A DNA stretch of 30,908 nucleotides, from assembly GCA_036267875.1 (NCBI GenBank), contig DATAVE010000193.1, positions 1 to 30,908 on the forward strand, written 5' to 3'. How positions within the stretch are numbered: position 1 is the stretch's first letter; the number at the start of each line of letters is the position of its first letter. Position numbers and translations under genes: made by a program. The DNA is from DASZTV01 sp036267875. Lineage in GTDB: Bacteria; Actinomycetota; Actinomycetes; JAFAQI01. Below the pieces are notes generated by a model. That model worked only from the letters and a program-made list of their open reading frames with translations, ran no database searches and was not told the DNA's origin. This document shows, piece after piece, positions 1 to 8,360 of this stretch.

Positions 1-216
1 GCTCGCGCGATCGGCCTGCACGCGGTGCGCGTCGAGCGGCCGGACGCTGTCGACGAGGCGGTCGCGGCCCTGCTGGCGCATCCCGGTCCAGCGCTGCTCG
101 ACGCGGTGACCTCGCCTGACGAGATCGCCATCCCCGGCAAGGTCAAGGTCGAGCAGGGCTGGGGCTTCGCTATCGCCAAGCTGCGCGAGACCTTGCTCAG
201 CGAGGGTGACTCGTAA
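1..216 (+). CDS. poxB: Pyruvate oxidase / pyruvate:quinone dehydrogenase-type ThDP enzyme (3' end only)
   Basis: The frame is open from the first base, so this is the C-terminal ~71 residues of a gene that begins outside the window. The tail reads ...PALLDAVTSPDEIAIPG, then KVKVEQGWGFAIAKL, ending in a short acidic run. This matches, from memory of the family, the C-terminus of PoxB-like thiamine-diphosphate enzymes, where an 'AIPP-x-I-x-LEQAKGF' stretch follows the ThDP-binding domain. In that family the enzyme oxidises pyruvate to acetate and CO2 and passes electrons to a flavin and then to quinone. Nothing of the active site is visible here, so another member of the acetolactate synthase/pyruvate oxidase superfamily is possible. 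A 44-bp gap separates it from the next gene on the same strand. Confidence 0.7.
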   Translation, partial: ARAIGLHAVRVERPDAVDEAVAALLAHPGPALLDAVTSPDEIAIPGKVKVEQGWGFAIAKLRETLLSEGDS

Positions 217-260
217 GCCACCTGCGTCGGTGGCGAGCCGCGTCGTGATGAGGTGTTCGA

Positions 261-1259
261 GTGGACGACGCACTACGAGATGAGCTGCTGACGAAGATCG
301 GCAAGCCGATGGGCTTGTCAGGGCCTTCGGTTGCGCCGGACCCGGTCAACGTCGCGATGATCCGGCACTGGGTAGACGCTCTCGACGACCGCCACCCGGC
401 CTACGACGAGGCAACGGCCACCGCGACGCGGTTCGGCGAGATCGTCGCGCCGCCCGCAATGCTGCAGACCTGGACGATGGGGCGACCGACGATCGACGGC
501 ATCCGCGAGCGAGGCGGGTCGGCTGGCGAGGTCGGCGCCGCCAGCCCACTGTCGGTGCTCGCCGCCGCTGGGTACGTCGGGACGCTCGCGACCAACACCG
601 AGCTCACCTTCGATCGCTACCTGCGGGTCGCAGACGTGCTCACTTCCGACACGGCGTTCGAGTCGGTCTCTGAGCAGAAGCACTCCGGCCTCGGCAAGGG
701 CTACTTCATCGCGTGGTCCAACCGCTTCTTCGACGCCACAGGTGAGTCCGTTGGCCGACAGCTGTTCACCGTCTTCAAGTTCGCACCTGGGCCGCCCCCG
801 GAGTCACGCGAAGCCAGGGGACCGAAGCCGGTGCCGGACCCGTTGCCGGGCGAGGAGCTGCCGGCGTTCGACCTCGAGGTGACGGCGACCGTCGTCGTTG
901 CGGGTGCGATCGCATCGCGGGACTTCATGCCGGTGCACCACGACCGCGACTTTGCGATCAAGCAGGGCGCGCCCGACATCTTCATGAACATCCTGACCAG
1001 CAACGGCTACGTCTCGCGCTATGTCACGGACTGGGCCGGACCCGACTCACGGGTCCGCCAGATCTCGACCCGACTCGGTGGGCCGGCGATCCCTGGCCAG
1101 CCGCTGCGGTTCCGCGGTCAGGTTGCCGGCGAGACCATGGCCGATGGCGAGCGGGTCGTCGAGGTGGTCGTCCGCGCGGACAACGACCTCGGCAACCACC
1201 TCACCTCGACTGTGGAGGTCGGCCTCCCGTCAGCCGCCGAAGAACGCGAGATTCGGTGA
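261..1259 (+). CDS. Two-hotdog MaoC / FAS1-like dehydratase (enoyl-CoA hydratase-type)
   Basis: This is a 332-residue soluble protein made of two hotdog-fold halves. The first half (about residues 5-180) resembles the MaoC N-terminal/FAS1-like dehydratase domain, with a 'GEIVAPPAML' stretch near 55-65. The second half (about 205-325) carries a hydratase-2-like motif, 'SRDFMPVHHDRDFA', followed by 'DIFMNILTSNGYVSRY'. That resembles ChsH1-type MaoC proteins of steroid side-chain degradation, so the gene looks like a ChsH2-N/ChsH1-like fusion. The expected reaction is hydration of a 2-enoyl-CoA; the substrate cannot be read from sequence. The start is GTG at 261, with GAGG 8 nt upstream. The last 30 bp overlap the tail of the convergent gene on the minus strand. 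Confidence 0.8.
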   Translation: MDDALRDELLTKIGKPMGLSGPSVAPDPVNVAMIRHWVDALDDRHPAYDEATATATRFGEIVAPPAMLQTWTMGRPTIDGIRERGGSAGEVGAASPLSVLAAAGYVGTLATNTELTFDRYLRVADVLTSDTAFESVSEQKHSGLGKGYFIAWSNRFFDATGESVGRQLFTVFKFAPGPPPESREARGPKPVPDPLPGEELPAFDLEVTATVVVAGAIASRDFMPVHHDRDFAIKQGAPDIFMNILTSNGYVSRYVTDWAGPDSRVRQISTRLGGPAIPGQPLRFRGQVAGETMADGERVVEVVVRADNDLGNHLTSTVEVGLPSAAEEREIR

Positions 1260-4200
1260 CGAGACTCCGCCGCCGCTGACTGTGGCAAACGAGCCGCCGA
1301 CGGTCAGCAGTCCACTTGGTGCCGCCGAGACCGTCAGGACCGGCCCGTCGGGTGCCGGCGTGAACGAGGTGGGCGTCCCGTCGCTACCAGACAGTGCTGC
1401 GAGGTTGCTCGACGAGCCTCCGCCGGCCTCACTGAACGCGCCCCCGACGTAGACGGTGTCACCGAGCACGGCGATCGTGTCGACGGTCCCGCTGGCACCT
1501 GGATTCCAACTCGTCGCGGTTCCTGTTATGGGATCGACTGCCGCGAGATTTGCGCTCGGTGAGCCTCCCGCGTTGGCGAATGAGCCACCGAGGTACACGA
1601 CAGCGCTGTTAGCAACGATCGCAAGTACGGCGCCGTCGGGAGCGGGGTTCCATGTCGTAGCTGCAGCGCTCACCGGATCGAGCTCGGCGGCATTGATGCG
1701 GGCCGTGCCGCCGGCGTTCCCGAACGAGCCGCCGATGTATACGCCACCGTTGGCGACGCTGACCGCGTCGACGGCTCCGTCAACGCCGGGATTCCAGCCG
1801 CCAACGGTGCCGGCCTGACTGATTTCGACGAGGTTCGCCGGGCCGCTGCTGGTGAACTGACCGCCCGCGTAGACGCCGCCGGTTCCGTCTGAGGCGAGTG
1901 CGCGCACTGTGCCGATGAGTCCGGGGTCGGCACCGAGCGCCGAACCGGTCGTTGGGTCGACGAGCGCAACCGCGCCGCGGCTGGCGCCACCGGAGTGGCT
2001 GAACGCGCCGCCAAGCCACACGCCGCTGGCGTTGACCGCGATCGCGCGGACGACGCCGTCAGGCGCGGGGTTCCAAGCAGTGACGCCGGTTGTGGGGCTG
2101 ATCTGTGCGGCATTGATCCGTGTCGTACCGCCGAGCACCGCGAAGCCGCCGCCGACGTAGATGTTGCTCGCGTCGTGGGCGAGGCCATAGACCTGCTGGC
2201 CGGCGTTCGGGTCGAACGACAGCAGAGCGGGAGCCGTGGTGGCCGACGGACCGACCTCGGCGATGCGGTGGCGCGTCGCGCCGTTGACCGTCGTGAACGC
2301 ACCACCGACGTAGACGTTGCCGGCCGCGGACACCGTGATCGCGTCGACAGTCGCGTTCGCGTTCGGCGTCCACACCGTGGAAGGTGAGCTGGTGGCGGTC
2401 GCGCCGCCATTCGCGGTGCCGTTGCCCTCGAGGCTGTTCATCGAGAACTCGCCCAGGTGCGAGACAGCGATGACGTTTGTCGTGGCGCCGATGTGGGTGA
2501 AGTCGCCACCGAGGTAGACCGCCGACGGCGGTGATGCGGTCGTGAGGTTGGTCACCGGGACCGAGATTGCCCGGACCTCACCGTCGGGGTTCGGGTTCCA
2601 GCCGCCGACCGCCGCGTTGACGCCGGTGCCGAACGCTGCGGCGTCGTGTCGCGCCGTCGGCGTCTGCGGGCTTGCGCCGCCTACCGCGTTGTCGAACTTG
2701 CCGCCGACCAACATGTACGTAAGCAGGCCGTTCGAGAACGCCAGCTCGCTGATCGTGTTGACCGTCGGTGCTGTGCACGTTGCGCCGCAGGTAACGGATG
2801 CTGCCCACGCGACCGGTGCTACGGCGGTGCCGGACGGTTGCAGCTTGGCGAGATGCCCGAACGCCGTGCCGGCGAGATTGGTGAAGTCCCCTCCGACGTA
2901 GAAGCTCGTGACCGGGAGGGTGGTGTTGGTCGGGCCATCGTCCGCGATCGCGTTGACTGCGCCGTTCGGGTCGCCGCCGGTGACGCCGGTCACCGCGCCG
3001 GCCGGGGTGATGAAGATCAGGTTGCTGTGACCCGCAGCAGAGAACGACCCTCCGGCGGCGAGCAGGCTCCCGATCTGGTCCAGAGAGCGAACTTCGCCGG
3101 TGAACCCGGACAGGCAGTACGCCGGGTCAAGAGCACCAGCCGATGTGATGTGAGCAAGGCCGGCGCAGGCCGAGCCGAGCACCGAGGTGAAAGATCCGCC
3201 GAGGAAGTAGCCGCCTGATCCGTCCGCTCGCACCGTCTTGACCGCACCGCCGAGCGCTTGCGCGGCGTGCGCGATCGCGGCGGCCGAGGTCGAGACCGCC
3301 GCGGCACCGCCGACGAACGGGCCGACCGTGTCGAACGATCCGCCGACGTATGACGTGCCGCCCGCGCCGGGCGCCGAGGCGTCGACTGTCCCGTCGGGAA
3401 CGACCGTTCCAAGGTCGAGCTGCTGGTTGTTGGCGATCACAAGCCCGGTCGCGCCTGCGGTAGCTGTCGCCGAACCGTCGGGGGCCTGGTTGGCGTTGTT
3501 GCCCGTGACGATCGCCCGCAGTGTCGAGCCCACGTCGCCGTTGGCGACCGTGTAGGTCTGAGACGTCGCCTCCGCGATGTTCGAGCACGTTGTCTGCGTC
3601 GCGTCGCAGCTCTGCCACTGATAGGTGAAGCTCGTGGCATCGGTCCAGGAACCGTTTGTGACCTTCAGATGGTCACCCGCGAGCACGGTGCTGCCAGTAG
3701 CTGAAGAGCCACCATCCTGGACGACCGGCACGGCAGTGTTGGTCGGAACACCGGGGATGGTGACCTGGGCACTGGTGGCGTGTGCCGAGCCGCCAAGGTT
3801 GGTCGCGGTGACCGTTGCCTCGAGGGTGGAGCCCTCGTCGGCGTGTGACACGACATAGCTGCTCGTCGTCGCGCCGGCGCCGGTCGCGGGGGCGCAATGG
3901 CTGACGCCGTCGCGGTCGCATCGGGTCCACTGGTAGCTGAAGCTCGACACGCCGTTGTTCCACGTGCCGTTGCTGACGGTCAGCGTCTGTCCCGAGCCAA
4001 GCGAACCGGAGATCACCGGTGCCGTCGCCAGGTCGGGCGCTGGCGGCAAGGTGATGGGCGCGGTCGCCGCCGAGGTTGCGGTCGCCGTGCCGTCGGCGTT
4101 CGTTCCAGTGACGACAAGGCGCAGCGTCTTACCGAGATCCGGTGAGCTGGACGGCGGGGAGCCGACGGGCGAGGTGTAGGTGACGGCATTGGCGCCCGAG

Positions 4201-6137
4201 ATGTTCGAGCAGTTCGCGCCGCTGCCATCGCAACGCTGCCACTGGTAGGTGAACGCGGGTGCGTTAGGCGCGGCAGTCCAAGTGCCGCTGTGCCCGGTGA
4301 GGGTCGCGCCGACGAAGGTCGTGCCGGTGACCGTCGGCACGGCTGTGTTGACCGGCGGCACCGGGCAGAGCACGGGCTGCAGGTTGGTGAGCAGGTTCTG
4401 GGTGAGCGTGGTCCCGGCCGGACAAGTCACTGAGCCGGACTTGGCATCCGCGGTGAGCGGGAGGGTGTGGAACAGTGCCTGCCGCTTTGTTGCCGCGAAG
4501 CCGGTCGGCAACGTGGAGTTGAGGCCGATCATCGATACGCAGCCGGACACCGGCGTTCCCGCGCTGTCGGCCCAGATCGCGCCCGACGACGGGCTCGTCG
4601 TGCCGGGCGCCTGGCTCAGGTAGAACTTCGACGCGGTGAGGTGGGCGTCGAGCACCGGCAGCGCGGTGCAACTGACGCCGTCACCGGTCGTCGCAGTCTT
4701 CAGGTACTGGTCGATCTTGACCGGCGCGCTCGCATTGAGGCTGAGCGAGCCCTTGTCAGTCGCAACCTCTGCGGCCGGCGCATCGGAGCATGCGCCGCTG
4801 CTCGTCGAGTAGCAGAAGTCGACGGCGGGGGGAGCCGGTGTCGACGTCGTGCCGATTGTGGTCGTGCCTGTCGCAAGCGCGTAGCTGAACTGGTTGGCCG
4901 CTACGTCGGCGGTGTAGCTCAGGTTGGTCGAAGGACTCGATGTGAGCCGGACGTGCGAGGCACCGGGGACATTGACGTAGCGCAACGACGCCGTGACGGC
5001 GCTGCCGGCCCCGATCCCGATGACCTGGGTGACGATCGGTGTCGGTGCCGGGACAGTCACGAGAAGCTTGAGAATCCCCAGCAGCGTGGGAATGGTGAGC
5101 AGCGCTCCGCGCTGGACGAGGTAGGTGTTGTCTACCGCCGTGGTTCCGCTCGTGCTCGAGTACGCCGTCGTGAAGTTGAGCGGCACGGTGGAGTCTTCGG
5201 TGTTCATTCCGATGTTGATCGCACCGCCGAGCACCTGCGCGCTGACGTCTACGGGAAGCAGCGGGTTCGCGAGCGGCATCTTGGAGATCTGCTCTCCGAT
5301 CGTGCCATCGGAGCCGACCGTCAACGTCGCGCAGAGGTCGAAGCCGGTGCTTCCGTCGACGTCGAGCGGAGTCGGCACGTCGAGGAGTGCGGGGGTGTCG
5401 CGAACTACCGGCGTGGCGCCATTCGGCGGGTAGTACGTCGTGTGGACGTTGTACTCCAGCAGGCTGAGCAACGCCCCGTTCGCGCCGAGCGCGGAGGTGA
5501 GGGCGCTGACAATGTCCTGGTAGAGGGTCTTGTACGTCGTACCGATCAACGTGTCGGTCGTCGCGTTGATCTGGGTGATCGGAGAGAGCAGCGACGTGAA
5601 GTTGTTCAGGTTGAGGCCGAGGCCACCAAGCAGTGTGGTCGGCGTCGCGAGCAGCGAGCAGGTCGGTGTGACGACGTGCTGAACGAGTGACAGGCCTTGG
5701 GTGAGCCCGAGGGTCTCGATGACGGACAGCTCGCCCTGAAGTTCGGTCTCGAGCGTGCTCGCTTCTGCGGTGAGGTCGTCGCCCACCGCCGTGGTGTTGA
5801 GCGCGGCGGCGTCAGCGACGGTTTGCTTCACGGCCGCGACGAGCGAGGTCACGGTGCTCGTCAGCGTCGGTGAAAGCGCGGTCACGATCGCGCCGCCGGC
5901 AGACGTCACCGTAGTGAGCGTCGATTTCACGGTCGAGACAAGGGCGGCGGCCGTGGTCTCGGCCTGCGTAAGCGCGAGGTTCGGCGTAATGAACGACAGT
6001 GCGGCGGGCACCGGCAGCGGCGCTGCGGTGGCCGGGGTTGCCGGCACTGGTGCGGCAGACGCAGGCGGTGCACTCGCTATCGAGAGGACCGCGGCACACC
6101 CGGCCGCAAGAATCGGAGATACCTGACGAATGCGCAT
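1230..6137 (-). CDS. Very large secreted protein: Ig-like domains plus 14-repeat beta-propeller (DUF5122-like)
   Basis: The product is 1635 residues. It starts with a Sec-type signal peptide (basic MRIR, hydrophobic core, APPASAA around residues 23-29). Residues ~45-230 are Ala/Thr/Leu-rich and probably helical. Residues ~230-590 are an unassigned region with scattered Cys. Three Ig-like domains follow at about 595-697, 700-795 and 796-900, each with a 'YQWxxCD' core and a 'DxGxTLxxxVTxxN' strand. From ~925 to the end come 14 repeats of the motif (Y/W)(V/L/I)GG-x-F, with the GG near 932, 981, 1030, 1082, 1145, 1210, 1279, 1330, 1376, 1425, 1470, 1517, 1565 and 1613, often preceded by WNPxPDG. 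This matches DUF5122-type propeller repeats. The ATG at 6137 has an AAAGGGG ribosome-binding site. No anchor or sorting signal is visible, so it is probably released or bound to the wall. Its function is unknown. Confidence 0.9.
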   Translation of the reverse strand: MRIRQVSPILAAGCAAVLSIASAPPASAAPVPATPATAAPLPVPAALSFITPNLALTQAETTAAALVSTVKSTLTTVTSAGGAIVTALSPTLTSTVTSLVAAVKQTVADAAALNTTAVGDDLTAEASTLETELQGELSVIETLGLTQGLSLVQHVVTPTCSLLATPTTLLGGLGLNLNNFTSLLSPITQINATTDTLIGTTYKTLYQDIVSALTSALGANGALLSLLEYNVHTTYYPPNGATPVVRDTPALLDVPTPLDVDGSTGFDLCATLTVGSDGTIGEQISKMPLANPLLPVDVSAQVLGGAINIGMNTEDSTVPLNFTTAYSSTSGTTAVDNTYLVQRGALLTIPTLLGILKLLVTVPAPTPIVTQVIGIGAGSAVTASLRYVNVPGASHVRLTSSPSTNLSYTADVAANQFSYALATGTTTIGTTSTPAPPAVDFCYSTSSGACSDAPAAEVATDKGSLSLNASAPVKIDQYLKTATTGDGVSCTALPVLDAHLTASKFYLSQAPGTTSPSSGAIWADSAGTPVSGCVSMIGLNSTLPTGFAATKRQALFHTLPLTADAKSGSVTCPAGTTLTQNLLTNLQPVLCPVPPVNTAVPTVTGTTFVGATLTGHSGTWTAAPNAPAFTYQWQRCDGSGANCSNISGANAVTYTSPVGSPPSSSPDLGKTLRLVVTGTNADGTATATSAATAPITLPPAPDLATAPVISGSLGSGQTLTVSNGTWNNGVSSFSYQWTRCDRDGVSHCAPATGAGATTSSYVVSHADEGSTLEATVTATNLGGSAHATSAQVTIPGVPTNTAVPVVQDGGSSATGSTVLAGDHLKVTNGSWTDATSFTYQWQSCDATQTTCSNIAEATSQTYTVANGDVGSTLRAIVTGNNANQAPDGSATATAGATGLVIANNQQLDLGTVVPDGTVDASAPGAGGTSYVGGSFDTVGPFVGGAAAVSTSAAAIAHAAQALGGAVKTVRADGSGGYFLGGSFTSVLGSACAGLAHITSAGALDPAYCLSGFTGEVRSLDQIGSLLAAGGSFSAAGHSNLIFITPAGAVTGVTGGDPNGAVNAIADDGPTNTTLPVTSFYVGGDFTNLAGTAFGHLAKLQPSGTAVAPVAWAASVTCGATCTAPTVNTISELAFSNGLLTYMLVGGKFDNAVGGASPQTPTARHDAAAFGTGVNAAVGGWNPNPDGEVRAISVPVTNLTTASPPSAVYLGGDFTHIGATTNVIAVSHLGEFSMNSLEGNGTANGGATATSSPSTVWTPNANATVDAITVSAAGNVYVGGAFTTVNGATRHRIAEVGPSATTAPALLSFDPNAGQQVYGLAHDASNIYVGGGFAVLGGTTRINAAQISPTTGVTAWNPAPDGVVRAIAVNASGVWLGGAFSHSGGASRGAVALVDPTTGSALGADPGLIGTVRALASDGTGGVYAGGQFTSSGPANLVEISQAGTVGGWNPGVDGAVDAVSVANGGVYIGGSFGNAGGTARINAAELDPVSAAATTWNPAPDGAVLAIVANSAVVYLGGSFANAGGSPSANLAAVDPITGTATSWNPGASGTVDTIAVLGDTVYVGGAFSEAGGGSSSNLAALSGSDGTPTSFTPAPDGPVLTVSAAPSGLLTVGGSFATVSGGGVSSPNLAFFGG

Positions 6138-6325
6138 CGCGCCGCCCCTTTGGTTACCCCGCGCACCCCTGCGCAGCTCCGAATCGACCGCTCATCCTTG
6201 AGCTGGGTTCGGTCCGGCGCGCGAAACGTAACACCGTGTAACCGATTGGTCGAGTTGCACAACCTTGCCGCGATGCAGGGTGACTCGTTTGTGTCCTGTC
6301 ACAACCGGCCGGGAGCAGGGCATCG
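6138..6325 (-). promoter_or_regulatory. Upstream region of the large secreted protein
   Basis: This 188-bp gap lies between the start of the secreted protein (6137) and the end of the response regulator (6326), so it must hold the secreted gene's promoter. It contains the AAAGGGG ribosome-binding site just before 6137, a short GCGCA-CCCC-TGCGC dyad at 6161-6174, and a direct repeat of GTTAC around 6227-6242 on the minus strand. I see no convincing -10/-35 pair. Confidence 0.4.
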
Positions 6326-6970
6326 CTACGACTCGAGCCAGCGGAGGACCGCGAGCACTCGCCGGTGGTCGTCCGACGACGGCGCCAGGTCGAGCTTGCT
6401 GAAGATGCTCGTGACGTACTTCTCGACCGACCCCGCTGACAGATGCAGCGTCGATGCGATGGCCGCGTTGGCCCGACCTTCGGCCATCAGCCGGAGCACC
6501 TGTCGCTCGCGTGCGGTCAGTGCGTCGAGGGTGTCCGTACGACGTGTGGCGCCCAGCAGCTGGGTGACAACTTCGGGGTCGAGCACAGTGCCACCGGCCG
6601 CGATCCGGTCGAGGGCGTCGAGGAACTCGCTGATGTCGGCGACGCGCTCCTTGAGCAGGTAGCCGACACCCTCAGCCCCGTCCGTGAGCAGGTCCGCGGC
6701 ATACCGGGTCTCGACGTACTGGGAGAAGACAAGTACTCCGAGTCCGGGATGTCGGGCACGCAGCTCGATTGCTGCGACTAGCCCTTCGGTCGTGTGCGTC
6801 GGTGGCATCCGAATGTCGACGACGACTAGGTCGGGGACGGCGGCATCGACGGCCTTCATCAGCTCGACGGCAGTAGGTACTGCTGCGACGATCTCGTGGC
6901 CGCGGGCAGTCAATAGCTGAGCCAGACCATCCCGGAGGATTGCGGCGTCCTCCGCGATCGAGATCCGCAT
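6326..6970 (-). CDS. LuxR/NarL-family response regulator
   Basis: This is a 214-residue two-component response regulator. The receiver domain spans residues 1-120, with the acidic pair E7/D8, the phospho-acceptor D52 in 'VVVDIRMPP', S83 in the Thr/Ser switch position and K107 in 'YLLKE'. The C-terminal LuxR-type helix-turn-helix is at about 150-195 ('LTARERQVLRLMAEG' then 'SVEKYVTSIFSKL'). The start codon overlaps the stop of the histidine kinase gene as TGATG, which implies translational coupling and a cognate pair. The divergent ABC exporter next to the kinase is the obvious candidate target. Confidence 0.95.
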   Translation of the reverse strand: MRISIAEDAAILRDGLAQLLTARGHEIVAAVPTAVELMKAVDAAVPDLVVVDIRMPPTHTTEGLVAAIELRARHPGLGVLVFSQYVETRYAADLLTDGAEGVGYLLKERVADISEFLDALDRIAAGGTVLDPEVVTQLLGATRRTDTLDALTARERQVLRLMAEGRANAAIASTLHLSAGSVEKYVTSIFSKLDLAPSSDDHRRVLAVLRWLES

Positions 6971-8229
6971 CAGGCGACCGGGATCGAGATCGTCACGTTG
7001 GTCGGACCGCCGGCCGGGCTCACGACATCCATCGTGCCGTCGACGGTCGCGATGCGGTCGGCGAGACCGGCGAGCCCACTGCCGAGCTTGGGTGACGCGC
7101 CGCCGCCGCCATCGTCATGCACCCGCACGTAGAGGGTGTCCTCCACCCACCGGACGTCGACCGACGCGCGGTGCGCGCCACTGTGCTTGACGGCGTTGGT
7201 CAGGAGCTCGGCCGTGCAGAAGTAGACGATCGACTCGATCGCGGGTGTCGGCCGCTGCGGCAGGTCGACCTGTAGCGCGGTGGGAAGTGTCGACCTCGCG
7301 GCCAACGTTGCCAGGGCGTCGGGAAGGCCGTTGTCGAGGGCCGGCGGGTGAATGCCGCGGGCCAGATCGCGCAGGTCGACGATGGTGCCCTTCGCCTCCC
7401 GGTGAGCGGCGTCGACCAGCTCCCGGACGCGGGCGATTGCTACCTCGGAGTCTGCGCTTTCGAGCTCGTCCTTCACGAGTCCGAGACTCATCGCGAGACC
7501 AACGAGCCGCGCCTGCGCGCCATCGTGGAGGTCGCGCTCGATTCGTCGTAATGCGGCCACAGACTCGTCGACGGCAATCGATCGGGTCTCTTCGAGCGAC
7601 TGAATCCGCAGGTCGGCCTCACTCGGGCCAAGCAGTCCCCGGATCAGTAGACGATCAAGGGACACCAGCCCCCGAAGCACCCACGGCCAGAGCAGCGCGA
7701 GCGCAACACCCGCGCCGACGACCAGGGCGATGCGGTCCGGGGTGTCGGCGAACCTGCCGTCACCGAACTGGAGCCCATGACGCTCGCGACCGTGGAAGCT
7801 CTGATGGAGGAGGTGCCACCAGATCGGGTAGGTGAGGCTGCCCCAGGTGTAGGCGAGCAGCGCGACGGCGAAGACGAAGTCGATGATGCCGAGCGGGAAC
7901 CGAAGGAGCATGAACAAGATGGCGCGCCAGCCGTTGCGCTCGCCGAGATAGCCGAGAAGCCCAGGTCGTCTGCGGCGCGGCGCCGGGGCCGCGACATCGA
8001 TGCTCAGAAACGCGCGGCCCATCCCGCGGTATGCCGAAGCCCAACCACGGGCCATCGCGACGGCGAGGCCCAACAACGGCAATCCGATCAACGTCACCGA
8101 GAGCCCGGCGGAGACGGCGAGTGAGACGACCACGAACACAAAGCCGGCGACTGCGAGCGGGAAGCCGAACAGGCAGTAGCCGAGTGCACCCCAGGTCCGG
8201 GGCTCGGCGTACACCTTCAGCATTCGCAT
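6970..8229 (-). CDS. Membrane sensor histidine kinase (HisKA_3 type)
   Basis: The product is 419 residues from the ATG at 8229. The frame stays open to 8370, but that upstream stretch reads as Arg/Pro-rich noise and runs into the divergent ABC gene's start. About four membrane segments lie at ~18-40, 43-60, 103-128 and 166-188, forming a sensor domain of the kind seen in many actinobacterial NarL-type kinases with little extracellular sequence. The dimerisation helix holds the phospho-acceptor H235 in 'ERDLHDGAQ'. The ATPase domain has an N-box (ELLTNAVKH, 341-349) and G-boxes (DDGGGG, 372-377; GSGLAGL, 383-389). It should phosphorylate the downstream regulator. The signal may be membrane stress or an exported compound, which is inferred only from the neighbouring exporter. 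Confidence 0.93.
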   Translation of the reverse strand: MRMLKVYAEPRTWGALGYCLFGFPLAVAGFVFVVVSLAVSAGLSVTLIGLPLLGLAVAMARGWASAYRGMGRAFLSIDVAAPAPRRRRPGLLGYLGERNGWRAILFMLLRFPLGIIDFVFAVALLAYTWGSLTYPIWWHLLHQSFHGRERHGLQFGDGRFADTPDRIALVVGAGVALALLWPWVLRGLVSLDRLLIRGLLGPSEADLRIQSLEETRSIAVDESVAALRRIERDLHDGAQARLVGLAMSLGLVKDELESADSEVAIARVRELVDAAHREAKGTIVDLRDLARGIHPPALDNGLPDALATLAARSTLPTALQVDLPQRPTPAIESIVYFCTAELLTNAVKHSGAHRASVDVRWVEDTLYVRVHDDGGGGASPKLGSGLAGLADRIATVDGTMDVVSPAGGPTNVTISIPVA

Positions 8230-8360
8230 GCCGACCAGCGTGCCGCAAGCGCGCCGCGTCGCCCAGCCGGTCCGCCCCCTTGTCCACCGGGGGTTTTCCC
8301 TACCGCAGGTCGGGGGGCGTCCGGCTGTTGTGAGAGCCGGCCGATCCGCAGGCTGGCTGC
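8230..8360. promoter_or_regulatory. Divergent promoter region between kinase/regulator operon and ABC exporter
   Basis: This 131-bp intergenic region lies between two divergent operons. It holds a CCCCC-N9-GGGGG dyad at 8275-8293 that runs directly into GGGTTTTCCCTACC (8291-8304). The partly symmetric GGG-TTTT-CCC core is a reasonable candidate operator for the response regulator. No clear -35/-10 pair was seen. CAGGCT, 6 nt before the ABC start, is at best a weak -10-like box. Confidence 0.35.

Noticed and set aside
4467..5690. Long plus-strand reading frame (407 codons) opposite the giant secreted protein
   Set aside because: It is rich in Arg, lacks any motif and is fully antisense to a gene with clear signal peptide and domains; high GC makes such frames common.
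6289..6304. TTGTG-N6-CACAA dyad after the response regulator as terminator
   Set aside because: Only five pairs, no U-tract, and it cannot be told from chance.
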